Of a stretch of DNA of 64,000 bases, positions 45,010 to 54,258 are shown one piece after another. The notes under the pieces are model-generated. The model did no database searches, had not been told where the DNA came from, and saw only the letters and a program-made list of their open reading frames with translations. How positions within the stretch are numbered: the stretch's first letter is position 1; the number at the start of each line of letters is the position of its first letter. The translations under genes were made by a program, and so were the position numbers. Origin of the DNA: a virus; the IMG/VR virus record IMGVR_UViG_3300028920_000060, positions 1 through 64,000 of that record; one strand, given 5' to 3'.

Positions 45010-45036
45010 GAGTGGGCGGGTTACCCCGCCCCACTC
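45010..45036 (-). terminator. GC-rich stem-loop between decoration-like gene and capsid gene
   Basis: On the coding strand GAGTGGGGCGGG pairs with CCCGCCCACTC (one bulge) around GTAA, followed by TTTAAGG. A partial terminator ahead of the capsid gene would let capsid mRNA be set apart from upstream message. Confidence 0.55.
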
Positions 45037-45050
45037 AGTACTGGGTTAGA

Positions 45051-45845
45051 TTATGGCTGAACCACAGGATCGCCACCAAGACGTACACCGAGGAAAGGAT
45101 CATCGGCGGTCGGCAGCTGCATCACGTGACCAACAAACTCACCTTCAGTACTGTCGGTGGTGAAATAACCAGCCAGTGCCGCAGTATTACCACCACAGTA
45201 CAGGTTTTTACCAGCACCAGTCAGTGCGTAGTCGTTGCGGGAGGTGTCATACATCGAAGTAAACAGAATCGAAGCATCGGTAATAACCGTGATTCTGTTG
45301 TCAGCGATGCTAACATCATCCGTGAAGTTGAAGAAGTTACGACCCTGGAAGTCCAGATCTCTGGTAGCCAGATCGTAAGTGTAAGTCACGTAGGTGGCAG
45401 CGCCAACTACGAGATTACCAGAGCCGGGGTTGATACGCGTAAGCGTGCCATTCGTTGCATTCAACGTGTAGTCAGTGGTTGCTACAAGAGCGGTACCACC
45501 CTGATCGGGAGCGGTGTTGGCCTTAACATTACTCACGTTCGGATGAGCAAGCTCCACAGTGGCGGTGATCGTGGGGAACGTCACAACCTCATCCACCACC
45601 GCAGCAGTGTAGACGTTAGTCTTGTTCCACTTAGCAACGCCAAGCACCGGGCGACTGACCGCCTTGATCAGGTTACCATCAGCATCCTGCGCCACCAGCA
45701 TGCCTTGCTCGAAATCGGCAGCGTTAGCTGCACGATAAACGCCGACATCCTGGAGAATGACGCAACGACCTAAATCCAGTCCTCTCGGAAATACATCCGA
45801 TTGGAACGCCCCAAGACGGGGGCTATCTAATCCTACAGAACCCAT
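45051..45845 (-). CDS. Capsid decoration/cement-like protein (264 aa)
   Basis: Directly upstream of the capsid gene, GC-rich like it. The section at residues 45-75 (EQGMLVAQDADGNLIKAVSR followed by PVLGVAKWNKTN) is the 'G.lV....DGn..ka...PvlGVA' pattern of small phage head proteins of the DUF2190/decoration type. The middle (residues 85-165) is an Ig-like insert (TTDYTLNATNGTLTRINPGS, TYVTYTYDLATR). The end has RITVITDASILFTSMYDTSR and FVGHVMQLPT. It probably binds the capsid lattice. GGAGGTAG lies three bases before the ATG. Family by pattern, not certain. Confidence 0.65.
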   Translation of the reverse strand: MGSVGLDSPRLGAFQSDVFPRGLDLGRCVILQDVGVYRAANAADFEQGMLVAQDADGNLIKAVSRPVLGVAKWNKTNVYTAAVVDEVVTFPTITATVELAHPNVSNVKANTAPDQGGTALVATTDYTLNATNGTLTRINPGSGNLVVGAATYVTYTYDLATRDLDFQGRNFFNFTDDVSIADNRITVITDASILFTSMYDTSRNDYALTGAGKNLYCGGNTAALAGYFTTDSTEGEFVGHVMQLPTADDPFLGVRLGGDPVVQP

Positions 45846-45874
45846 TTTCTACCTCCATTGGTAGTTAACGTTGT

Positions 45875-45896
45875 GGGGGGACGATGCCCCCGTCCC
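45875..45896 (-). terminator. GC-rich stem-loop at the end of the protease-scaffold gene
   Basis: GGGACG (45878-45883) can pair with CGTCCC (45891-45896), or alternatively five G with five C. It overlaps the stop codon. No U-tract; perhaps an RNA-processing or attenuating structure. Confidence 0.4.
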
Positions 45897-48589
45897 TATC
45901 GCCCAAGATTGGCTAAACCTGCCACCTTAGTTACACCAACAGCATCTCTAATAGCTGTACGTTTATTATCAGTTTGAGGCTGCTGAGTAGTCTCAGTTGG
46001 ATTCAACTGTAGATTTCCTTGCGTAGCAGCCTGCTTGAGTTGTACATCGCTAGCACTCGGTTGAAACGCAGCTTCATCAAGCGGAACAGCAGCAGTCTTG
46101 ATATTCTTCAAGTCTGCCTCTACTTGCATCAAAGTCTCATCATTCCAATTCATAACCGACGCGGCACGTTCAATAATGCCATCAATGAACGCTTCCCACG
46201 CTGGTTTATCAGTACCTTCAATAATAGGATCAGAAAATGCAGCTTCTACAATAGTAACTGCAGTTTTCTGATCCATAGGGGCGTATTCATACCCATCACC
46301 AAGCGGCATCGGGTTACAAAGTGCAATCCCCATTGCCGTCTTCAATGGCGAATACTCGAGGTTGAGAGCTTGTCGCTTAGCGACAAGTTTAAGAGCACGG
46401 GCAAATCTATCAGCCATGTTGGTGATAAATTGCTTCTTCTCTTCCTCTAGTTCCGCGATTTTCTTCTCTAATCTACCCTTATAAAGCGATTCAATTCTAG
46501 CAGCGTGTTGCTTGATATCATATGAAGCAACTTCTGCCTTCTTATCTTTGTCCTTCTTCTTCTTTTTATCAAGACATTCATCATCATCTGACATAGGACC
46601 AGTACCATCAGGCTTACCAGGGCCTTTAATCTTGCCAGCAGATTTCATATCAGTACTGACATCATCAACAGCGCTCTGACTCAAACTCCAGTCCTTACGC
46701 TTGTCTTTCATGTCAGAATCCTTCATCTCGTTCACCGACAACTGATCAGGATTCCTGTCGTGTTGTTCATCCTCAAGATCAGTTTCACGATCACTCAAGG
46801 AGTCATTACTAAGAGATACAGTTTCATCGTATTCATCAGCACGATCAGAATCAGCACCATCACCAGTAGCAGTATCTTTGGCAGAACCAGGCTTATCTGC
46901 TAAATCAGAATCGCCTTCAGCAGAAGTTGGAGCACTTGGTTCATTCCGATCAATACCAGTCATATCATCGTGATAATGCTGTAAAACCTGAGCAAGACGT
47001 GGACCAACAATGGCCTTCGTCATGTTAATAGCAGTTCCAATACCATACTGTGCGATGGTAGTAAGAACTTTCTTAGCTAAATCCTCAGGACCGACGCTAG
47101 CAACCTTGGTAGTATCTACCCTATCAGGTTTTACTACAAACAAGGTACCTTCTGCATCAAAGATACGGACATTACCAGCACTAGTAATCTCCGCCTTTAA
47201 ATGCTTGTATGACTCAGCAAAACGAAGCATAGGGGAACCTCCAGAGGTTTCTTTATTTCCACGTTTAGGCGGAGTAGCCTCAGGCCCTTCAATGCCCATG
47301 GCTGCCGGTGTTAACACACCACCGGGACCTGCCGGTGTTGCGCCTAATTCTTCTGGTTTCAATTCTTCAATAGGAGTTTTATTATCTAGTGAAGTTTCTT
47401 CTAATTCACTTGATTCAATTTCTACACCATCCGGTGTAGTATTAATGTTTATTGTAACGTCACCACCGCCCTTTTCTTCATCCATTGGTGGAGGTTCAAG
47501 ACCTGGAGGTGGCATATCAGGGCCAGGTTCTGCAGAACCAGGACCAGGGAGGCCAGGTGGTGGAGGAGGCATCGGAGGGCCAGCTTGTGCCGCCTTCTGG
47601 AGCTTCTCCTCCACCCGCCTTTCGAGATCAGCAACCTTTTGGCTTAATATAAGTATGTCAGATTCGTTTTGGAGCTGATCATCGTTTAGCCGTTCACTGA
47701 GCTTTAAAATCTCATATTGCTCAGCTTTGGTGTCAGCTGGGTCATGTACACGACTATACTCATCGTATATAACCCCCTCACACCACTCGAAAGCTCTGGC
47801 AGTTTTCTTAGTAATCTTAGCGGTTTTATCTTTACCGTATTCAATTACAAAGGCTACTGGATTAAATCCAGGTTCAGACTCATCATAAGTCTTACCTTTG
47901 TTTTTAATATGAGCACAAAACTCGCCTCTGCTATATGCAACGTTATTACAAACATTGCATCGAGTACGTAAACAAGAGCAGCCCATCGATCCATGTTTAA
48001 GGATGCCAGCTGTTACTGCTCGAGCGAAAGTGGGATCTTTTTTAGTATCAATAGCGACAAGAAGTTCTACAAATTCATCCTTGACTACATTACCGCATTT
48101 TCTACAGTGAATGCCAGTCTCAGGATCGCGACCTTCTTTTGATGCAGTTTTATTACCACAATTTGGACATTCATCAAGAGGTGGCGTAGCATCATTGTAA
48201 TGAGCGTCTACAATAAAACCTCTTGCATTTTTAGGATTTTCTGCTCTATGATTAATGTGATGCGGTTTATTTTCGTAAGTACGATAGACTTGTTTACCAA
48301 GACGCCCATCAAATCTTAAAAGTTCATGCTTATGAAAAGCATCCTTATTCTCATTAGGCACATTAGATGTATTGCCTCTAATAGCCTCAAATATATAATC
48401 AGCAGGATTATCTGAAATATCGTATTCAGACGCCACAATTGCAAGTGAGGCTTTAATATCTATGGGCTTACGTTTATTTAAAAATTCGCTAGTATTTTCA
48501 TCACCATAAGCTGCCGATTTTTGCAGCTTATCGTCTTCATACTCAGCGACAGATAAAGTCTGAACTTCAGCAGTTTTGATGAATGTCAT
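45896..48589 (-). CDS. Prohead protease fused to scaffold (897 aa)
   Basis: Residues about 85-235 look like a phage prohead protease. RTYENKPHHINHRAENPKNA (with probable catalytic His 114) leads into RGFIVDAHYND, then ELLVAIDTKKDPTFARAVTA and HGSMGC with probable Ser 201. Cys pairs at 141/144, 162/165, 204/206 and 211/214 plus C225 suggest bound zinc; the first two pairs sit between the His and the Ser. Residues 290-332 are a coiled coil, 334-400 Pro/Gly rich, about 540-690 very acidic and polar. Residues 690-770 are a long coil (ARIESLYKGRLEKKIAELEE), followed by a helical end, a scaffold-like design. It would shape the prohead and then digest scaffold. The start overlaps a 38-residue gene (ATGA). 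Confidence 0.75.
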   Translation of the reverse strand: MTFIKTAEVQTLSVAEYEDDKLQKSAAYGDENTSEFLNKRKPIDIKASLAIVASEYDISDNPADYIFEAIRGNTSNVPNENKDAFHKHELLRFDGRLGKQVYRTYENKPHHINHRAENPKNARGFIVDAHYNDATPPLDECPNCGNKTASKEGRDPETGIHCRKCGNVVKDEFVELLVAIDTKKDPTFARAVTAGILKHGSMGCSCLRTRCNVCNNVAYSRGEFCAHIKNKGKTYDESEPGFNPVAFVIEYGKDKTAKITKKTARAFEWCEGVIYDEYSRVHDPADTKAEQYEILKLSERLNDDQLQNESDILILSQKVADLERRVEEKLQKAAQAGPPMPPPPPGLPGPGSAEPGPDMPPPGLEPPPMDEEKGGGDVTININTTPDGVEIESSELEETSLDNKTPIEELKPEELGATPAGPGGVLTPAAMGIEGPEATPPKRGNKETSGGSPMLRFAESYKHLKAEITSAGNVRIFDAEGTLFVVKPDRVDTTKVASVGPEDLAKKVLTTIAQYGIGTAINMTKAIVGPRLAQVLQHYHDDMTGIDRNEPSAPTSAEGDSDLADKPGSAKDTATGDGADSDRADEYDETVSLSNDSLSDRETDLEDEQHDRNPDQLSVNEMKDSDMKDKRKDWSLSQSAVDDVSTDMKSAGKIKGPGKPDGTGPMSDDDECLDKKKKKDKDKKAEVASYDIKQHAARIESLYKGRLEKKIAELEEEKKQFITNMADRFARALKLVAKRQALNLEYSPLKTAMGIALCNPMPLGDGYEYAPMDQKTAVTIVEAAFSDPIIEGTDKPAWEAFIDGIIERAASVMNWNDETLMQVEADLKNIKTAAVPLDEAAFQPSASDVQLKQAATQGNLQLNPTETTQQPQTDNKRTAIRDAVGVTKVAGLANLGR

Positions 48590-48702
48590 TGCTTTTCTTG
48601 ATCTTTCTTATCTTTTTTATCTTGCTTTTCACTTTTATCTTTTTTATTTTTGTCTTTTTTTAATACCCCTAAGGTAGTTGTCTTACCTGTTTTCTTGAAC
48701 AT
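48586..48702 (-). CDS. 38-residue Lys/Asp-rich protein
   Basis: A short gene: ATG at 48702 with GAGG six bases ahead, TGA at 48588-48586 overlapping the ATG of the protease-scaffold gene (ATGA). The product starts MFKKTGKTTTLGVLKKDKNK and continues as Lys/Asp/Glu repeats. Coupled translation and a proper ribosome site make it a real gene in my view. A disordered basic peptide could be an internal head or DNA-associated protein, or its translation may simply deliver ribosomes to the next gene. Confidence 0.6.
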   Translation of the reverse strand: MFKKTGKTTTLGVLKKDKNKKDKSEKQDKKDKKDQEKQ

Positions 48703-48795
48703 TCACCGCCTCACATGCTTAAATACTCAGTATTAAGCTGTTTTCAGTAATAATTTAAGGTTAACAACGAACATTGTACTTTCTTACAGTATGTT

Positions 48796-51201
48796 CTATT
48801 CATCTAAAATACTACTAATATCCCCATTCCATGCACTTTCATGACTTTCATTACCATGACCAACCAAAAGCATATCTGGTCGACTAAGTGTTACTACGTC
48901 AGGTCGTCCACCATCTATATAAGAGGATAGTCTGTTCATCATAGCAGAATCATTAAGCATACCAGAATCTTCCGGTAGTTTATCTTCTAACTTCATTAAG
49001 TTAGTATCACCAACCGCTATTTGATTAAAAACACCTTCTTTTTCTAATACTTGTTCTAATTGCTTAATATCGGACAAAACATAACCATAGCTCATGGCAT
49101 GTTCTGATATTATCTCCATGATTTCAGCTTTATCGCCAGCAGCAATAGCGGAATTTAAATTATGTCCTTTAATTTGCTCCCAAAATGGTGATTTAGTATC
49201 ACCATCAAGTAGTAATTCCTTCAACTCTTCGATTTCAGATGCGCTCCAATTTCCAACTCTACCCTTATGATCATAGACATCAGAAGTAGCATCTTCCATA
49301 GCTGGATCTTTTTTACCAGATGGTCCAGTACCACCACCATCTGCGCCCTTATCAGATTCACCCATTGGTCCACCTGGTGAAGGTGGCGGTGTTCCCATAC
49401 CACCCGGGCCACCGGGGGTTGGTCCCGAGGAGCCAGGAGTAGTACCAGGCATACCACCGCCACCAGGCATACCAGCTGGCGGAGACCTAGGTGGCGTAGG
49501 CTTTACTCCCATACCACCAGCAGGTAATGCAGGTTTGCCACCAGGAGCAGCGCCTTCGGGAGGCTGCTCATCTTTTACATAATGCTTAATAGTGTTCTCT
49601 AATTCTTGCTCTTCAGCAATCTTATTAATCTCATCCTCAAATTTCTTACCAACGGCAGCATACTTAGAAGTCTTAGAAAATTTAATCCCCATTTGTTCAA
49701 GAGCTTGCATTGCGGTCACAAGTTCTGAATTAATGGTGTGATCTAATTGCTTCTCCCATTCTAATTTAGGTATAATCCAACGATTCTCAGCCTCGATCTG
49801 TCTCTGGGATCGTTTAATTCTATATCGATGATTGATTTCTCCCTTATCTCTTTTTACCCATCCATTAATTTGAGCGATCGGTTTAAAAAATTTAGGAAGT
49901 AACCAAGTGTTAACAAAAAAGTCACGCATCGCCCGCAATCTTTGTAAAAAGACTGACAGACCAGTGACAGAGGATGCATAAGTAACTTCGCCATGAAGGA
50001 ATGATTTACTAATTCCCATGGCAATAAGTTTAATACGTTCAATTACATCATGATGCTGAGCAATATTCATAATACGGTCAGTAGTACCGACCATTTCAAA
50101 GTTAATACCATAGTGGTAAACTAACCAGGCATTAACATCGAGCTCAGCCTGAGCGAGAAGCTGTAATAATCTACGCTCATGTTCTTGAGATGGAATCCAA
50201 CCAGTTTGCGGATTACCAAGTTTAGCTACCTTGATTGGGCCTGCATGGCGTCTAGCAGTAGCAATACTGGCATTATAGATACCATCCTCATACATCAAAA
50301 TACGCCACATACGACTGATAATTGACGTACCACGAGTATCATAGGGATGAAGCCTTCGCGGAATGAAGGTCATATTTATCGGACTAAGTGGAATATTTTG
50401 ACGTGCAACAAGCCTCGAGATTAATTCAGGCGGCATTTGCTCACGTACACGTCTTAATAATCTATTGTTAGAAGTTAATACTGATCGAAGTCTATCATCA
50501 GGAATAAATTCTACCACTGGATCCATTTTAATAAATGGAGCATCAATAACTTCTAACTGATCGGGATTATGAAGAGCTATATAAGACCAAATTCCCTTAG
50601 CGTCATCAAAGAAACAATGTGGAACTGCTTCACCAATAACTAAAAATTCACGCACCATATATTCAAGAATACGTAACACTTGCGTCTCTTGACACATAGT
50701 TTCAAACGATTCTTTGATTTCCCCAGATACACCTTCTCCTGTAAGCTGAAAGTTAGACCAAGGCATTGTGGCAAACATATCTACACAGTTACCAATTACC
50801 GGATCTAATTTATAGAATAATCGCCAATAGCGATTTGCAAGAATTCGATGTACAGGATACTGTTGCCTATCAGGCGACTCAAATTCAGGCTGATAGGGTC
50901 TTTGAGGGGTTAAAGAAACATTTTGATTGTTACTGAAACCCGGAAAAGTAGTACCAGAAGGACAATTAGCTACTTTAGTTATATTGGCGGTTCTTTGAGT
51001 TCTTGGATCTAATTCAGCACCGTCAGGAAGTAATCCATCAAAAAATTGATTAGATGCTTTACCCTCAGTACTAGATAGACCAGGAAGGAATTTCTCCATC
51101 CTGTCACCAAGAGCTTCAATCGTATTAGGCGTTAGACCATGAGGCGTGTCAGACGATGCCTGTTTACGCACATTGCCATATTTGCTACCAGGCACGATCA
51201 T
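48796..51201 (-). CDS. Portal protein
   Basis: 801 residues. The core (about 110-540) has portal landmarks: RILANRYWRLFYKLDPVIGN (start of the clip/wing region), MVREFLVIGEAVPHCFFDDA, YIALHNPDQLEVID, TFIPRRLHPYDTRGTSIISR, RILMYEDGIYNASIATARRH, and the KLEWEKQLDHTINSELVTAM helix. A Gly/Pro-rich linker at about 545-632 and an acidic C-terminal domain of about 170 residues (SASEIEELKELLLDGDTKS, ISEHAMSYGYVLSDIKQLEQ) extend it beyond most portals (T4 gp20 is 524). The dodecameric ring is the DNA gate at the unique vertex and the terminase dock. It lies between the terminase and protease genes as expected. Confidence 0.85.
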   Translation of the reverse strand: MIVPGSKYGNVRKQASSDTPHGLTPNTIEALGDRMEKFLPGLSSTEGKASNQFFDGLLPDGAELDPRTQRTANITKVANCPSGTTFPGFSNNQNVSLTPQRPYQPEFESPDRQQYPVHRILANRYWRLFYKLDPVIGNCVDMFATMPWSNFQLTGEGVSGEIKESFETMCQETQVLRILEYMVREFLVIGEAVPHCFFDDAKGIWSYIALHNPDQLEVIDAPFIKMDPVVEFIPDDRLRSVLTSNNRLLRRVREQMPPELISRLVARQNIPLSPINMTFIPRRLHPYDTRGTSIISRMWRILMYEDGIYNASIATARRHAGPIKVAKLGNPQTGWIPSQEHERRLLQLLAQAELDVNAWLVYHYGINFEMVGTTDRIMNIAQHHDVIERIKLIAMGISKSFLHGEVTYASSVTGLSVFLQRLRAMRDFFVNTWLLPKFFKPIAQINGWVKRDKGEINHRYRIKRSQRQIEAENRWIIPKLEWEKQLDHTINSELVTAMQALEQMGIKFSKTSKYAAVGKKFEDEINKIAEEQELENTIKHYVKDEQPPEGAAPGGKPALPAGGMGVKPTPPRSPPAGMPGGGGMPGTTPGSSGPTPGGPGGMGTPPPSPGGPMGESDKGADGGGTGPSGKKDPAMEDATSDVYDHKGRVGNWSASEIEELKELLLDGDTKSPFWEQIKGHNLNSAIAAGDKAEIMEIISEHAMSYGYVLSDIKQLEQVLEKEGVFNQIAVGDTNLMKLEDKLPEDSGMLNDSAMMNRLSSYIDGGRPDVVTLSRPDMLLVGHGNESHESAWNGDISSILDE

Positions 51202-51212
51202 TTGACCCCTCC

Positions 51213-51557
51213 TTAGCCTTCCTTCTTAATAACAAATTGAAAATCGCTTTCTTTTTCAGGTACTAAAGAAACTTGGGGGCGCGTCCATTGTGAAGTGATG
51301 TCTTTACTACCACATCTACAACAGTGATTTGCCTGATTGGAGGTAGCAAAAAATTCAAATTTACATTCAGTACACACATATTTAATTAGTCCATGTTCTA
51401 CCATTACTGTTTCATTACCATCTCCATCTCGCAATTTTAAATAATGGTGATTTTTTGCATATTCAAAAGCAGTTACGTCACCTGCGATGTTTGATTCTAT
51501 AACACGCACTGCTAAACTCCTTACTAAGTCAATTCCATCCAATATGGAAGTTACCAT
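51213..51557 (-). CDS. Zinc-ribbon protein (114 aa)
   Basis: Cys at 62/65 (CTEC) and 79/80/82 (CCRC) form a zinc ribbon (YVCTECKFEFFATSNQANHC). The N-terminal half (residues 1-60) is a small mixed domain (VRSLAVRVIESNIAGDVTAF). It starts one base before the 891-residue protein's stop region and ends 11 bases before the portal start. Possible roles: DNA or protein binding during packaging. Family unknown. Confidence 0.65.
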   Translation of the reverse strand: MVTSILDGIDLVRSLAVRVIESNIAGDVTAFEYAKNHHYLKLRDGDGNETVMVEHGLIKYVCTECKFEFFATSNQANHCCRCGSKDITSQWTRPQVSLVPEKESDFQFVIKKEG

Positions 51558-51558
51558 A

Positions 51559-54234
51559 TCAACTGTTCCTGTATTTCATTTTTTCTGTGTTTGGGGGTCT
51601 AGGTATATCTCTGTTTTCTCTATCTTCAGTACCATCAGTATATTCATTCTCCATAGGATCATCTTCTGGCCATGTTTGAGTAGCTTTAAAATACCATTTT
51701 TTAGAAGCTATTACTTCAATATCCTCATCATCTTCATCATCTTTATTTATTAAAATGTTGGGTAACTGTTGTTCCTGTTCACGTAATTCTCTGAGTCTTT
51801 TATTGCGCTCTTCTTCAGCAACTTCAAGCTGCTTCTCAGGATTTTTAGAATACCAATACATTTTATTTCGATATGGTATGCTTTCATGAAAACTAAGACC
51901 AGCTTCAAAGTCCTCTACTGTAAAACCTAATGCTTTTTCAATTTTCTGTTTAAATTCCGGATCAATTATTATACTTCGTGCAATAATGTCGCGATCACTA
52001 TTTTTAGGATCATATTTTTCTTTTAATCCCTTTAAAATATCTTTAATTTGTTCACTATAAACATTAGGCGGTGGAAGTTCAACCTGAGTCCCATCTGGAT
52101 TTGTTAATTTCCTTGATACAGGACTTTCTTCTTCTTTTTCTTCTTGTTTAATTTGTTCTTTAATTAATTTTACTCTATCTCCTAATAGACTACGTAGTTC
52201 TTGCATATCAGGATTTTGATGTGCGGTTGCTATCGCAAACTCTGCAAATTCTAGATTACCAGCTTCTTTATCAGCTTCTATATCTGCTGCTGGACCACCA
52301 ACTCCACCTATGCCACCACTTTGTGAACTTTGTGGTCCAACATAATCAGATTTAGTTTTAACAGTCTTCTTTTTCTTATGCTTTTTAGCTTTATCTTCAG
52401 CAGTTTTCTCTTCATTAGGAACTAGATCATCTTTCCCACGACGATCTTCAGGCTCACCATATAAAGCATTGTGTAAAGTCTCGATTGGAACAGCACGTAT
52501 TTCACCCAGCATATACGAAGGCATATGCTGTAAATACATCTCAATTGCATCTTCTTCAGACGCAAAACCAAGCATTACTTTATCTTCATCATACGAACCA
52601 TCTTCCTTCATTTGCTCAATAATAAAAGCGGTATCGGTATCATCTGGGCCAAGATAAATATCTAATTCTTCACCATCGCTACCTTCAACACCAGCAGCAT
52701 ATCCATAATCACATTTCATATGGGTGGCGTAGGTATCACTGCCTTTATATGACCGAATTGAACCTTTCGGCCATTCCACATCCATTTTTATACCATGATA
52801 ATCTTTAACTGCCTTAGTAGGGTCATTACTTAATTTTGGACCCAAATCTTCAGTTGGTCTTTCAGTTAAAATGCCGCCAGGAGGAGTAGTACGTCTGTAA
52901 TATTCCTGCCCCTCTTCTATTGGCCTTTTATATTCTTTTTGTACTGTTTCTTTTGTCTTCTTTTGTTCTATACTAGGCGTCTGTTGTTCTGTCGTTTCAG
53001 GATAATCTTCATATTCTGGGGATGTTAATACTTGCTCTTTTAAATTTTCTGGTAAGTTCTGTGTAAGAATCTTTTCTCTATATTCTTGTAATTGAAGGTC
53101 TATTTCATCTTCTGGAGGAAACTGTGAAGGAACCACACCAGAACTTTCTAGACCAGCCATATCAAATAATTTGACAGCAAATTCAGGTTCTGCAATCATC
53201 ATTTGCGAAATACTATCAATAATAGTTCTTTCACTCTCTAATACTTTATCCTCTACTCCATATTGACCAAGATAATTATATAATGTATTTCTCAATTCAT
53301 CATTAGTTAAACTTTGTTGATAAATCTTATAGGCATAATCTGAATACTGAGCTCTCTTAATATGTGCTGTTTTTTGTAATTGATCTCTGATAGCATCTAA
53401 TACTACATTCCAATCACCATTAAACGATATACCCTTATCGTCAATAAAATGATGAGCTGGTGGTTTTTTACCTACATAAACATCTGTAAATGGAATTTTA
53501 TTATCACCTAAAACTTTAGATACAGCCTCAATTAATTCATTTTCTTTATCTTCACCATCGGCAAAATATTGGCGAGCAGTATAGATTGATACTACTGCAC
53601 CATTATCAATCATCTCTTGCAGTGCTTCTTTAGCACCTTCAATTGGTTGACCAAATACATGTTCGCCAGTTTCCGATGCGTATTGATTGTCTGGCGGAGG
53701 TTCTAAAATCGTGCCATCAAGATCTACTGCGATCCAGATATAATCAGGTCCCTTGTTTGGGTCGATTTCTTCTTTTTCGGAAGCATGTAATGTAATGTTA
53801 AATCGTCCCTTGTCTGGGTCCTCGTATCTTGGGTTGGGCTGGCCGATTCCGTCAGTGTATGGTGGGTACACACTTTTTGATAGGGTACCATGATCTTCAT
53901 CTGATTCACCTAATTTTCCGTCTGCATCTTCGAATCGATTCTCATCTGTATAAGATTCATTCCATCGTGCAGGCTCAGTTAAATTCTGTTTTGGTTTACC
54001 ATGCTCACGTTCAGTTGTCAATTGGGTAAGTTCTTGTCCTAATTCTGCCTGTCTAGGACGTTTATACTGATCGAATTCTGGGCCAGTATTAGTTTCATCT
54101 TGAATTTCACCAGCAGGAAATTCTGATGGAAAAGTAACTTGTTCACGTCCATCAACATCACCATCGGTCTCTTTATCTACTATATTTATAGCTGCGTACT
54201 TAGGCAAACCATTAATCATATCAGACATTACCAT
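51559..54234 (-). CDS. HAD phosphatase-like and inorganic-pyrophosphatase-like fusion (891 aa)
   Basis: Residues about 165-285 are a HAD-type domain: IWIAVDLDGTILEPP with the DLDGT nucleophile at 171-175, VVSIYTARQYF (motif II Thr 219), K256/K257, and HHFIDDKGISF (263-270) for motif III acids. Residues about 480-590 match the phage InPase domain: VEWPKGSIRSYKGSD, CDYGYAAGVEGSDGEELDIY, EQMKEDGSYDEDKVMLGFAS. The rest is charged and coiled (ends EVAEEERNKRLRELREQEQQ). It resembles polyvalent-type phage proteins carried in virions. The second ATG (54228) has better spacing to GGAG than the first. Substrates unknown. Confidence 0.75.
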   Translation of the reverse strand: MVMSDMINGLPKYAAINIVDKETDGDVDGREQVTFPSEFPAGEIQDETNTGPEFDQYKRPRQAELGQELTQLTTEREHGKPKQNLTEPARWNESYTDENRFEDADGKLGESDEDHGTLSKSVYPPYTDGIGQPNPRYEDPDKGRFNITLHASEKEEIDPNKGPDYIWIAVDLDGTILEPPPDNQYASETGEHVFGQPIEGAKEALQEMIDNGAVVSIYTARQYFADGEDKENELIEAVSKVLGDNKIPFTDVYVGKKPPAHHFIDDKGISFNGDWNVVLDAIRDQLQKTAHIKRAQYSDYAYKIYQQSLTNDELRNTLYNYLGQYGVEDKVLESERTIIDSISQMMIAEPEFAVKLFDMAGLESSGVVPSQFPPEDEIDLQLQEYREKILTQNLPENLKEQVLTSPEYEDYPETTEQQTPSIEQKKTKETVQKEYKRPIEEGQEYYRRTTPPGGILTERPTEDLGPKLSNDPTKAVKDYHGIKMDVEWPKGSIRSYKGSDTYATHMKCDYGYAAGVEGSDGEELDIYLGPDDTDTAFIIEQMKEDGSYDEDKVMLGFASEEDAIEMYLQHMPSYMLGEIRAVPIETLHNALYGEPEDRRGKDDLVPNEEKTAEDKAKKHKKKKTVKTKSDYVGPQSSQSGGIGGVGGPAADIEADKEAGNLEFAEFAIATAHQNPDMQELRSLLGDRVKLIKEQIKQEEKEEESPVSRKLTNPDGTQVELPPPNVYSEQIKDILKGLKEKYDPKNSDRDIIARSIIIDPEFKQKIEKALGFTVEDFEAGLSFHESIPYRNKMYWYSKNPEKQLEVAEEERNKRLRELREQEQQLPNILINKDDEDDEDIEVIASKKWYFKATQTWPEDDPMENEYTDGTEDRENRDIPRPPNTEKMKYRNS

Positions 54235-54258
54235 TTTCTCCGATATTTACCAGAGTCT

